64,000 nucleotides of DNA, from positions 2,232,001 to 2,296,000 of the forward strand of contig NC_033567.1 of NCBI RefSeq assembly GCF_001680005.1. Direction: 5' to 3'. Positions 10,088 through 21,755 of the stretch are shown here, one piece after another (within the stretch, counting starts at the first letter, position 1; every line of letters begins with the position of its first letter). Source of the stretch: Plasmodium coatneyi. Its lineage: Eukaryota; Apicomplexa; Aconoidasida; Haemosporida; Plasmodiidae. A model generated the notes under the pieces. That model was not told the DNA's origin, searched no databases, and saw only the letters and a list, made by a program, of their open reading frames with translations. Both the position numbers and the translations under genes were made by a program.

Positions 10088-13000
10088 ATGGCGGATTACT
10101 TTGCTGACATAATACGAACATGGTTCCTGGACGGAGGAAAATATGAACAGGGAAACTATTGGGTAAGGGACATTATAAATAAAGGAAAAAAGAAATAGAG
10201 TGTGAGCAAGAATAAATGGAAACAAACTATAAGTGAATGCTTAAATGGAGTATATATAAGAATAACGTGCACTTCTTCCTTATTTTTTGACGATTGAAGG
10301 ATATATAAGTAAAATAATGTTAAACGCACATATAACTCATACAAAGAGTAGAATAATGAAGTAGCCGATATATGTGTGCATTCCCCGTTTTATACTGTAG
10401 GGTGGAATATGGAAGGATCTGGAAAAACAGTTTGATGAATTAATAGAACGCCTAAGTGGGGATACTTCAGAAATAGCAGCCCTTTGTACTGAAGTAGACA
10501 ATAGCAAGAATAGATGGGAAACAGTTAGGAAAGAATTGTGCAAATCCTTAGTGAGAATAAAATTCTTCATGAATGGAATTAAAGGAAAAGGGAAAGAAGA
10601 AGATGGGCAGGCGGAAATAGAACAACTGGGAGAAGTGGAATCTTATTTTAGATGCATAATAGGGAATATGGTTATGGTGAAATTATATGAAGGACATTGT
10701 GACTTAAATAGAATAGCTAAGTGGATAGTGGATCCGACAAGAGCAGCTTTGGGATTGCGGGAGGGAATGGAAAAGCATGAGAAGTGTAAAACCTTACCAT
10801 TCAGTGGAATGAAAATAGGAGCAAATTTTATAGGGAATAAAGTAAAAGATTGGATAGAAGAAAAGAAGAATAGACTTCACTGGTGGGAAACTATAATGCA
10901 ATATAAAGAGTGCCAACAGGGTATAAAAGAAGAAAGTGGAAAAGGTATGGTCGAATTATTAGGGAGGAGGGATGAAAGTGAGTTACAGGAACTTACGGAT
11001 GATGTAGGTAATTTACCAAGTAATAAGTTAGAAGAAGTATTACAAAAAGTAGGAGAAAGAATGAAAAAAAAAAAGAATCCTCTCGAGTGTATTCAACAAA
11101 CAAGCAACGGATTTGCCAATGACGAAGAAGAGTGTAAGGGAAGATTTTCCTTATGTTGATCAAGTGTGAACAACGTGGATAACATGTACTTATATGTGCA
11201 CTTTGCGTTTATATAAGTGAATATTCTTAGGAAAGTATAGTAAGTATATATAATATGCGTAGGCTTAATATGCCACATTCCCATGCAGTTCTTATTGAAG
11301 ATTGGTTTAAAGCCTTTTCGAAGGATGTGTCCGATGCGGACACAACAAATTTTGAAGAGTGGGGAATCCTAAGTGGCCTGTGTGGTGATTTGAATAACAG
11401 CATTACCGATGGCATGGGGAAGTATAAAGAATTTTGTGAGGTTATGGTAAGGAATGTTCTCCTGGTAACCAATATTGAAAATCAGTATAAGGAGAAGCAA
11501 ACAGGTTGTAAGAACACTGTGAAAGATATTCCCTTATGTGAACTCTTAAGAGTGTGGATGTACTATATGAATGCTTTTTGCGTTCCTAGGAAGGTTATAG
11601 AACATGCCCTTCAGGGGGTGAAAGCAGTAAGGGGGGACATGCATCCAGATGGGAACTATGTGAAATGTACTTATGATGGTGTACTTAACATTCCTGAGAG
11701 AAAAGGAAATGATATGGGAGGTGAATTGTACGAACTATTTGAGACAAATATTATGCTTAATAAAATAATAGCATTAACTAACGGGAAATGGTGTCAAAGT
11801 AGTACACGGAAATACAGGGGGAAGGCGCCTGGGGGTCCTAAGCCTGCACGTGACGACAGTGGGGCAGGTGGTAGCACAGTTGTAAGTAATCCAGAATTGA
11901 ACAAACTGAAAAATACTATTAAAAAAATAGAGGAAGAAGTAAAGAAGGAAGAGGAAGCAGAGCGGAAGCTTCTGGAGGACGCATTGCAAGAAGCCATAGC
12001 AGAAAATAATAAACAGGCACCACCACAACAAGTGCAAGGTAATAATATACCATTTGGGGATAGTTACCCATGGGGTACCACCCACCTAACAACCTTCCTT
12101 CCACCCTACCACCCATAACAACCCACCGACCACCTATCATCACCCTAACAACCTTCCTTCCACCTAACACCTCTTTCCTTCTCTTTCCTCCTTCCTTCCT
12201 TAGACATTCCTTCCGTCCTTCCATAGACCCTCCTTCCCTAGATCCTTCCTTCCTTAGAACCTTCCTTCCCTCCACCCCTAACACAACCCACTTACCACCC
12301 CTAACAACCCTCCACCAACCACCTAACACCAACTTCCTTCAACCAACCTAACAAGACCACCCTTCTTTTCCTTCTTTCCACCCTAATCACCACCCCTTCA
12401 TCTTTCTTACCCGTAAGGGTTAAAAGGTGTGTGTAGGATTTCGCATTTTAGGGTGTGTTTGTAGGATTTCACAATTCAGGTTAAGGTTTTGGGGTATAAG
12501 AACAAGAATATAGCCTTGTGTTTATATGTTTTAGGGTATTGGAACAGCAATGTGGCATGGTATTTTAGCTGTTTATGCAGGGGTATAGATCTAATGTATC
12601 CATACAAGAAAGGAAAAAAAGGAAGAAAAAAAGGAAAAAAAAGAAAAAAGAAGAAGAAAAAGAAGGAAGAAGAGAAAAGAAAAAGAAAAAAAAAAGAAAA
12701 GAATAGAAAAGAAAAGAAAAGAAGGAAAAAAGGAGGAAGGGTCTAAACTATCATCACCCGCACTAACACTACCTGAGCACGCTAACCACTGTCCTTTCGT
12801 CCTTTTTTTTTTTTTTTTTTTTTTCTTTTTCCTTCCTCCATTTTCCCCCTTTTTGTTCTTTTCCACTCCCTTGAAACAAAGGAAGAAGAAAAAGGGGGGA
12901 AAAAAAAGAAGGAACAATAGAAAAAAAAAAAAGAAAGGAAGAAGAAAAAGGGGGGAAAAAAAAGAAGGAACAATAGAAAAAAAAAAAAGAAAGGAAGAAA

Positions 13001-16000
13001 GAGAAGAAAAAAAAAGGAACAAAGAAAAAGGAAGAAAGAAAGGGGAAAGAAATAGAAAGAAAGGAAGGGAGGAAAGAAAAAGGAAAAGAAAGGAAAGAAA
13101 AGAAATGAAATGGAAAGATTAAAGAAGGAAGGATAGAAGTATGAATGTATCCTGCTGTCTATGTCTTCCTTCTGTTTCTCCTTTTGCAGGTGAAGACTGT
13201 AAGGAAAAGAATGGCTTATGCGAGAAGGCTAAGTGTGTAACAACACAATGGTTTAGGGACAGAAAATCTACTATTTCAGGGAAACAAGACTGGGTAAGGA
13301 AATATTAATAATCATCACGACAGAAAGGTTCATTTCAATGGAACATATGCCTCATACATATGTTCTGGGAGTATGACGATAAGTCTTGCACGTACTTTAA
13401 GTATATACATATTTGTTCTGTTCTTCCCGTTCTACCTGTTTCTGCAGTGCACATTCTGGGATGCAGACGTCATGAAAGAATTGAATGAACTGTCTACGGC
13501 TATGACCAATACAAAGTCAGGAGAGGGTGGTATATGCAAAAACATTGCGCAGGGGAAAGCAGATGGTACACAACATGCAGAAGCAAATAGAAAAGCTTGT
13601 GAATACATTGTTAAAGGTTTGGAACACATATATAGGATTAGGCCAAATGGGGGGTGGACTCAGGATGATCCTCACCAACAAAATAAGATGGAACGTAAAA
13701 AAACATTTGGTCAAACTATGTCGTGTGTCTTACTGAATATATACGCAGATCAACTGATTCAAAAATCGTCAGCTCAGGGATGCTCTGTTGATGAGAAAAT
13801 AATAGGAGAAGCCTTTAGTAAAGGGAATTCGCACAAAGATAGTTCGTGTAAAGGAGGTAATAATAATTGTTTTGAATGTACCAGGCAGAAGAATATAGAT
13901 TGCACATTAAACGTGACGAAAGACCTATGGGAAGAAAAAAATAATTGCCAAACGGACTATAATAAAGTAAAAACCAAAGTGGAAGGGCTACTTAGTAAGG
14001 ATGACAGAGTAAAACGAACTCTGAAGAGCATATGTAAGCCACATCTTTTTTTTTTTCTCGAACCTACCACCTAACAACCCACCTACCACCTAACAACCCA
14101 CCTACCACCTAACAACCCACCTACCACCTAACAACCCACCTACCACCTAACAACCCACCTACCACCTAACAACCCACCTACCACCTAACAACCCACCTAC
14201 CACCTAACAACCCACCTACCACCTAACAACCCACCTACCACCTAACAACCCACCTACCACCTAACAACCCACCTACCACCTAACAACCCACCTACCACCT
14301 AACAACCCACCTACCACCTAACAACCCACCTACCACCTAACAACCCACCTACCACCTAACCCACCTACCACCTAACAACCCACCTACCACCTAACAACCC
14401 ACCTACCACCTAACAACCCACCTACCACCTAACAACCCACCTACCACCTAACAACCCACCTACCACCTAACAACCCACCTACCACCTAACAACCCACCTA
14501 CCACCTAACAAACCACCTACCACCTAACAACCCACCTACCACCTAACAACCCACCTACCACCTAACAAACCACCTACCACCTAACAAACCACCTACCACC
14601 TAACAAACTTCCTTCCAACTATAACCATCCTAACAACCTTTCTCTTCCTTCTACCTACCACCCATAACAAAACCTTCCTTCCACCAACCACCCATAACAA
14701 AACCTTCCTTCCACCAACCACCCGTAACACAACCTTCCTTCCACCAACCACCCGTAACACAATCTTCCTTCCACCAACCACTCCTAACCACCTTCCACTC
14801 TACCACCTGAAAACCCACCTACCACCCTACCACACTAACAACGAATCTACAACCATACCATTCCATTATCATGCACAAGACAGTTCATATACTTTCTGTC
14901 ATGACACCCACCCTTTCCCCCTTTCTTCTTTTTTTCTTTCTCCTTCCTCCATAGGCAGAGATTGCAGCAGCAAGAATAAATTATGTGATCGTGTGCAGTG
15001 CATAGCAGAAAATTGGTTTGAGGACAGAATATATGGGGCGGACAAACGAACCTGGGTAAGAGAAACAATGCTGTCTATTGTAGTTAATAGCACCACTGGA
15101 AGGAATATTATTCCTTATACATAAGTGTAGGAGGGCGAAATCACAACGACGAATCCTTTATATATATACATTAGGGTTACATATATGGGTTCTGTTCCTC
15201 CTCTTCTTCCATTTGCGCAGTGCACATTTTGGGATGTTGACGCCAAGAGTAGACTGAATGAAATATCTCAAAAAATGATGACGGGGAGAGGAGACATGGG
15301 TACACTGTGCAAAACCGCTGATGGAAAGAACACTACATGGGGTGATACAGAAAAAGAGGTTTGCCAGCTTATTACTGCAGGTTTAAAGGGCATTTATGAA
15401 GTTCAGGAGAATGAGAAAAAGGAGAACAAGAAGGAAGCAAGGAATAATAGACTAATAGAGCAAACCATGTATTGCTTGTTGTTAAATGCTTATGCAGACA
15501 AATTGATACAGGGTGTCAAACGCCCCTGTAATATTACTGAACAAACTATAACTGATGCATTTAATAAAGGAAATACAAAGATTGATAATTGGTGTAAAGA
15601 AGGGGCGGGCAAATGTGTTATGTGCGAGAGGGATACAAATTATGGAAAGTGTAAATTGGACGTGGATAAGGACTTACAGAAACAAGGTAGTAATTGCTAT
15701 AAGGACAATGATAATATGGAAAATGAAGTAGAGAAAGTGTTCATGAATGGAAGGAAAGAAAAGCCGCAAATAGAGAAAGCTCTGACTGCTATAAGTACTA
15801 TAAATGATATAAATAATACCTTATGTGGTCGTGTAAAGTGCATATACCATAGGTGGGGGAAAAACAGAAAAGACAGCGGAAATTATCCAAACTGGGTAAG
15901 GGACCACTGTTTCGCACTGTAGCTGAGGGCAAAGACAAATAGAACAGTTCGTAGTGTGCATATATTATACGCCCTTATATTGGGGAAGTGCAAAACCACA

Positions 16001-18642
16001 TATTGTGAATATACATATATACACACATATATATACCTGTATATATATATGCTACTTATATATATACATATATATATATATATATAAAAGAAGAAAATGG
16101 AACATATACATACATATATATGTAGACATATATACATATATATATATGTTCCATTTTCTTCTTGTATGTAGGATTTGTTTTGGAAGTCCGACGTCGAGAA
16201 TAGACTGAAAGAACTGTCTAAAAAATTAACGGAGGGGGATTCAGAAATCGATGCTCTTTGCAATAACGCTGATGGAGGGACCACTACACTGGGTGAAGAA
16301 CAGAAGAAGGCATGTACTTATATTGTTCGTGGTTTAAAACATATATATAAAATAGAAAGGGGGACTGACGGCAACAATGAACAGAAGAAAGACGATAACC
16401 TCATATTCCACCGAACTTTCTCTTGTATCTTATTGAATATATTCGCTGATGAAATGGAGAACAAATGTTCAGCCAAGCAGCAAGACATAAAAGCAGGCAT
16501 ACAACATGCCTTCAGTCAGAGTGCAAAAATTAAGGAACAAACACATCCATGCAAAGATGAAGGTGATTTGTGTCCATTGTGCGAAAAGAAGGAGGACTAT
16601 AAAACTTGCAAAATAAACGACGGAGACGGAGAACCAATAGGGGACAGAATGAAAGGTATGCTGAAAAAGAACAATGGAATAAGTCTAACTCTACAAAAAT
16701 TAACGTGTCCATCTGTAGCATCCAAAGCAGAAGCAACCACACCACAATCAGGAAGTCAAGGTAGGTCTGAATCATCAGGTGATGCATCACCGGCAGAAAC
16801 ACCAAGACCACCAGCAGGGGGACACCCTCCTGCTCCAGGTACACAGACACATGGAACAGGTAAGAGTGCAACATCTCCTAAGGGCAAGTTAGGAAAAAAG
16901 GAATGTGGGAACGGAGTGGTATCTGGTAGTATAAATGATGCTCTGGCGTATATTGGAGACAATCACAACGATCCTCCAGCATCAAATGATAGTGTACAGG
17001 ATAAGAATGAAGCTAGTAACTTGACCGGTCCCCTTGAAGTATGAGGTACTCAACGGGCTGATATTAACATAAAAAAAATCACTACTTCCATTACTGCAGA
17101 TCCAGGTATAACTAAGGGTCCCCAAGCTCAAACTCCTAGCACAGAAACGGACCAAAGTACAGTCACTGGTAGTGCGCCCACTGAAGCTTCAGGTTCTCCA
17201 CCTCATGTTCCAGGTAATAGTAATAAAAAAAAAAAAAAGTACTATTTTCTCCTTTGTGTGCATGAGGGTGAACCTTCGGGAAATTTTAAAATTCTTATTA
17301 TTCCCTTTCCATATTCATTTTTTAGGTGCAGAAGATGCTGTTAAAATTAAGAAACCCGATGATCAGACCGGTGCCGTGGTGAGTGGTAATAAAGATCAAG
17401 GTGTTCTTGTCCCTGGAGCAGGTATTCCAGTAGTCTCAGGTGGCTTAGTACCGGGTGCAGGCGGTGTTGTATCTGGTGTCCCAGGAGTAGGTGGTGTTCC
17501 AGGGGTTGGTACTCCAGCTGCTGCTGCAGGTGGAGGAGGTGGTGGGGGAAGTGCTGGAAGTCATCCAGATGGTCAAGTTCATGGTGCAGAAGGTAGGCAA
17601 CCCCAAGTACCAGCATCCCCTGTCCTTCCTGCTCGACCACCCCCTCCACCACCTCCAAGACGACCATCCACACCACGGCAATTACTATCATCATCTGGAA
17701 TAGGTGCTCCAGCAAAGAAGAGTGGACCAGGGTTAGGTGCCGGAGGCACCCTCCCTGTACCAGCCCAAGTTAGTAACAGGATAGACCCTTCTGACCTCCT
17801 TACCGCATACCTTCCTAGCATTCCTGTATTCCTTGGTATTTCTGCTCTGAGTTATCTACTCTGGAAGGTAAGAAAAAAAAAAAAAAGGAACACACACCTT
17901 CTAACCCTTCCTTTTTCATACTCTAAATGTACAATTCGCACTTGTTTTATGCTGATTGTTCTGTTCTTAAGAGCAATATTTCGCACCCTAAAAATTACTT
18001 AACCCCACTTTCCTTCCTTTCTTCCCTTCTTTTTTTTAGTATTTTTTCCTCGCTAAAGGAAGAAAACGTCAGAGAAGAGCACATCAAATACGTGGTCCTG
18101 CAGCTTTACAAGAACAACTCCTTCATCATGTGGAACAGGCGGATGGTCCACATGAATATACCTTAGTAAAGGAACGCAGACAACCAAGATCTGCTCCAAC
18201 AGGAAGAATGAAGAGGCCAGAGGAACGTGCTTGTCGTCGTGTTGGTAGACGTACCATTATTGATATTCATTTGGAAGTCTTAGAGGAATGTCAAAGGGAA
18301 GACCTGCATTCGAGGAAGGAAGACTTTTTTGAAATTTTGGTTCAAGAATTTATTGGATGTAAGTTCATAAAAGGAGAACCACTTCCTAAGGAAGATGTTC
18401 CTCAGAAACAGGTTCCAAGTTCAGCTTCCGGGTTTAGGGAAAAAGACTTTGTTCCTAAGGATGATGTTCCTAAGGATGATGTTCCTAAGGAACAGGTACA
18501 AAGTTCAGATTCCGGGTTTAGGGAGGAAGACTTTGTTCCAAAGGAAGAAGTTCCTAAGGAACTGGTTCCATGTTCAGATTCCGGGCTTAGGGAGGAAGAC
18601 TTTGTTCCTAGGGAAAATGTACCTAAGGAGCCTCTTTATTAA
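10088..18642 (+). CDS. SICAvar: SICAvar-type variant surface antigen, 11 exons
   Basis: Exons by splice signals and phase: 10088-10162, 10401-11133, 11289-12038, 13190-13293, 13448-14033, 14955-15055, 15221-15895, 16172-16859, 17100-17213, 17326-17867, 18040-18642. They sum to 4,971 nt (1,656 aa) with no frame break. SICA antigens are exported to the surface of infected erythrocytes and undergo antigenic variation (family knowledge). Exons 4-8 carry repeated Cys-rich modules: a short exon with a C...C..W(F)..R pattern ending in Trp, then a long exon opening CTFWD and containing a 'LLN.(Y/F)AD' core. Exons 8-10 are Pro/Gly-rich, and exon 10 ends in one transmembrane helix. Exon 11 is the basic cytoplasmic tail ending in Pro-Lys-Glu/Asp 'SSDSGFREEDFVP' repeats. 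No N-terminal signal peptide is visible. The exon 8 donor is uncertain: 16759 and 16838 are phase-equivalent alternatives. Exon 7 appears to be a fused long+short module. Confidence 0.9.
12060..12420. repeat. C-rich degenerate repeat in SICAvar intron 3
   Basis: Scattered copies of 'cctaacaacc', 'accacctaacac' and 'cttccttcc' words make the plus strand almost free of G. They lie just after the exon 3 donor (12039). The words are the same as those in the ordered minisatellite of intron 5 and in the intergenic DNA of the kir cluster (53940-54050, 58090-58230), so this appears to be a family of related simple repeats tied to variant-antigen genes. The exon 3 reading frame runs on through part of it, but the phase-1 donor at 12039 and good splicing to 13190 argue that it is intronic. 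Confidence 0.7.
12600..13130. repeat. Polypurine tracts in SICAvar intron 3
   Basis: Two A/G-only tracts (about 12605-12745 and 12878-13130) are separated by a short mixed stretch and a T/C tract (12790-12860). Inside the second, a unit of roughly 57 bp containing a run of six G and the word 'ggaacaatag' occurs twice in tandem (about 12878-12995). Long mirror-like purine strands of this kind can form triplex structures; that is inference. The tract ends some 60 bp before the exon 4 acceptor at 13189. Confidence 0.75.
14062..14608. repeat. 19-bp minisatellite in SICAvar intron 5
   Basis: About 28 near-perfect tandem copies of a 19-bp unit reading 'cctaccacctaacaaccca'. One copy near 14355 is shortened, and a few late copies (14510-14600) carry aaacc in place of aaccc. 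Degenerate copies continue to about 14830. The array fills most of the intron between exons 5 (ends 14033) and 6 (starts 14955). The unit has no G on the plus strand. It recalls a decayed telomere-like CCCTAA word but is not the Plasmodium telomere heptamer. Confidence 0.95.
16088..16163. repeat. 76-bp palindrome next to the SICAvar exon 8 acceptor
   Basis: Bases 16088-16108 pair perfectly with 16143-16163 (21 bp, including the mixed-sequence arm 'aagaagaaaatggaacatat'). The interior is an imperfect AT-rich palindrome with only a few mismatches down to a short loop near 16125. The right arm ends 8 bp before the AG acceptor at 16170-16171. In RNA this would be a strong hairpin sitting on the pyrimidine tract of the intron. 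An (AT)n tract (about 16010-16086) precedes it. Confidence 0.9.
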
Positions 18643-18670
18643 GAACACTTTCCTTAGGAAGGAACAATTT

Positions 18671-19457
18671 GTAGCCACCTTATTGTGGATGCTAATCCTT
18701 GTGTTGTTGTTTGAAGAGTGTGAAATGGAAGAAAATGTGTGCGTATGATAAAAGTATTGCATATTTAGATCATTTATTACAAAATGTTTGACATAACCAT
18801 TGTAGGTGTCATTGTGACAAACAATGGGAATAGAAATTATTATATAGGGTATTATATTTAATAATGTCCTCCTTAAGCTTGCGTTCTTCCCTCCCTCCCT
18901 CCTTTCTTTTTTTTTTTTTTTTTTTTGTACTAAGGTTCTTACGTTAATGTGTAACAAACATAAGTCAAGGAAAAAAATTTCCCACTTCATTCTGACTTGT
19001 TTGGGAAACTTTCTACTTAACTGACTTGTTGGTAAACTTTTTAATTCATTTTTATTTGTTTGCAACTTCTTTTTATTGAAGATTCAAAATGTTTATTTAT
19101 TTTGTTACAAAAATTTTTATTTTTATAATTTTTTCTATCTTTCTTTAAATACCCAAATATTTTTTCGAAAAGATAAGTACTTTTTTTTTCTCTCTCTCTT
19201 TTTTTGTAAATTTTCATTTAACTAAGCGCCTTTTTAAATCTTTTCACATTTTCAATTTTTCAATTCTTAATTTTAACCCTTAAAAGGGTGTTCATATTCT
19301 CTATACTTACACGGTGTGAGAGCCACCACTTTCTATTGTGTGTGGATGCTAATCTTTGGCGACAATGGTGTGTTTGAGGAATGTGTGAAATGGAAGAAAA
19401 TGTGCATGATAAGGAGCTTTATTTAGATCATTTATTAATAAACACTTTGACACAACG
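18671..19457. repeat. Direct repeat of a SICAvar 3' element
   Basis: Two diverged direct copies lie at about 18671-18798 and 19319-19457. Both contain 'tgtgaaatggaagaaaatgt', 'tttagatcatttatta' and a 'ttgacataac/ttgacacaac' end in the same order. The first copy begins about 30 bp after the SICAvar stop codon and so lies in its 3' UTR. The spacer is T-rich. The second copy may be a remnant of another SICAvar 3' end. Confidence 0.75.
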
Positions 19458-21755
19458 GAGATAGGGCATGTCGCAGGAAAATACCACTAAACAAGTGCTT
19501 CCCTCGTTCAGCTGTTCGAACGATTAATGTGACGCGCTCTACCCTTTTTGCCTCACCCAGAACAATTTCATCCTTAAAGAAGTTGTCTTTTTTTTTTTTT
19601 TTTTTCTTCCAAAGTGTGGCAAATTTGAAATAAACAAATTTCATTAAAACTTTTGTCTTTGAGAAAGAACAAACAAAAAAACTGAACAATTTGAAAGGGG
19701 CATTTTACAGTATTGTAAAAATTTTTAAAAGTAATACTTTCCCCAGTAAATGATGTGTGTGCATTTTTTTTTGTTTTTTTTTTTTTTAAATTCCGTGTGT
19801 ACGTAATATATACACCGCCGCCCAACCGTTGTGTCACTTGCGTGCATATTTCTGCACTGTACTGGCTTCGTGTAATAGCTGTAATTATTGCCATTAAGAG
19901 GCTTTCCGCTCGGGCAATAAATCATACGTACATAGCATTTGCTCGTTTGTTAGCTGGAAATTTCACTATCATTACGGAGACAGGTGTTTTTCCGTCTCTG
20001 GGAAGTTGCGTAACCATGTATGTGTGTTTCGTTAGGAGTAAAAGTTTGGCGCGTATGCCTTCTGGGTGTATTGCATATTCGTGGTGAATAAAAGGAAAAT
20101 GCATAAGCGGCCAATGGCGCCTGCCCCCATGTACATAACGCAGACCGCATATGTACATGCGTTTATATGTGCACATTTAGCCGTACATTTATTCGCACAA
20201 TTATATTTGCGTTTATGCATACATTTATGCATAATTAGTATATTCCTTTGCTATCTCATTTTTAACATTTTTTTTTTTTTTTTTTTCGTACTTCCAAAAA
20301 TTGCCTGAACAATAAATAATTTGTTAGCCACATCAATTCAAAATAGCTAACTGGAAAAACAGATTTGGTTAAAAATTATTGCAAGGTAAAAAGTGATGAA
20401 ATGGCAAAATATTAAAAAAAAAGAAATTCGAAGTGGAAAAAAAGAATAAGGCGAAGACGAAGAGGTAAAGCGAATGCAGAAAAACTGTTATTACGTGTAA
20501 ATTCTCGAAAAACGCAAGGTTTCAAAAAGGCGTACTCTCCCACTACATATATATAACTTCCTTTTTTTCAGCGTAAAGACGAAAAAAAGCGATTAGAATT
20601 TAATAGGGGGCGCCTTCAAAAACTTTTTAGCGCAAAATATTTTTTGTGCCATTCATCGCGATTTCGCATAAAATGGCGATATTTTTTTAGAGTTTTGTTT
20701 TTCCACAAAATTTGGCATGATCATTAGGCGGCCAAGTGGCAATTATCATTCTACGTTGAACAAATTTTTTGTGCGGCATAAAAAAATACAGCATGTTCAC
20801 GTTTGCGCAGTGATCGTTATATGCCCAATATGCATATATTTGTATACGTAATTTGTAACGCCCCCAATTTTTCATTCCTTTTTTTGTCTATATATATCCC
20901 AATTGATGATTTAAATAAATATGAAAATGCCCCCGTCGCCACAAGATAAATTTTCTTTTGCGAAGGGGGTACGCATGTACTTTCCATTTTTGCATTTAAC
21001 TTAATTTTTTATAAAATAATTCTATCATAAAAGGATAATCTACAAACTGACAATATTTACGAAAAAATTACATAAAAAAAAAAAAAACGTTAATTAATGC
21101 TACATCACAGATGTTTTGAAATGCCTTCTTTTTTCATCCCCATTTTGTTTTAAAAAGATATTGTTAAGTGGGATGAATATACATATGTACATATATATAT
21201 ATATCCCATTTCATATACTTTCCTTTTTTCGTTCGCAACTTTTTGCTTAATTTTTTATAAATGCATAAAAACGAGAATATGTTTTGTAGCAATGAATTTA
21301 TTCTAGGTTCTTTGTAATCTGCGAAAGTTACCTATTTCATGAATAAATTTTGTCGGCAAAGTTCTTCATTTTTTTCCCTGCCTATATATACATGTTAGTG
21401 CGCCCCCCACCAATTTGACGTACCATCCTTTGCGTTTTTGATTTTTCCCAAGGAGCGTATGTTAGGTGCTCTCCCGCCCGTGTCTAGGTGATTACCCAAA
21501 CGGGAGCAGAAGAATTGTGAGGCGTTGCTAGATCATGTCAGAACAAAGCGGTTACTCCGTTCGCGTTTATTTTTTACATTACAATTTGTGCAGCAATTAG
21601 TGTATCTATTTGCAAACCCATTTGTGAACCCACATTTATGTCCATATTGGCTGCACCTGCTTGGGAACCTCTCCAGAAGTAAGCGCTGCAAATATAACCG
21701 CCATCGAACGAACAGATGAATCTTCACGCATGAAAACTGCCAAGACAAATAAAAA
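19458..21755. other. Intergenic region upstream of K13
   Basis: About 2.3 kb of AT-rich DNA with poly-T runs (19590, 19770, 20270) and no credible coding frame. It separates the SICAvar 3' repeat from the K13 start and presumably contains the K13 promoter and 5' UTR. The last 300 bases are richer in GC. I see nothing else specific. Confidence 0.6.

Noticed and set aside
12070..12351. Pro/Thr/Asn-rich frame after SICAvar exon 3
   Set aside because: It is a translation of the intronic C-rich repeat; exon 3 has a good donor at 12039.
14062..14608. CRISPR array or telomere
   Set aside because: The units are directly contiguous with no spacers, and the unit is not the Plasmodium telomere heptamer; it is a minisatellite in a eukaryotic intron.
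14593..14781. Minus-strand Val/Gly/Arg repeat frame
   Set aside because: It is a translation of degenerate minisatellite DNA on the opposite strand.
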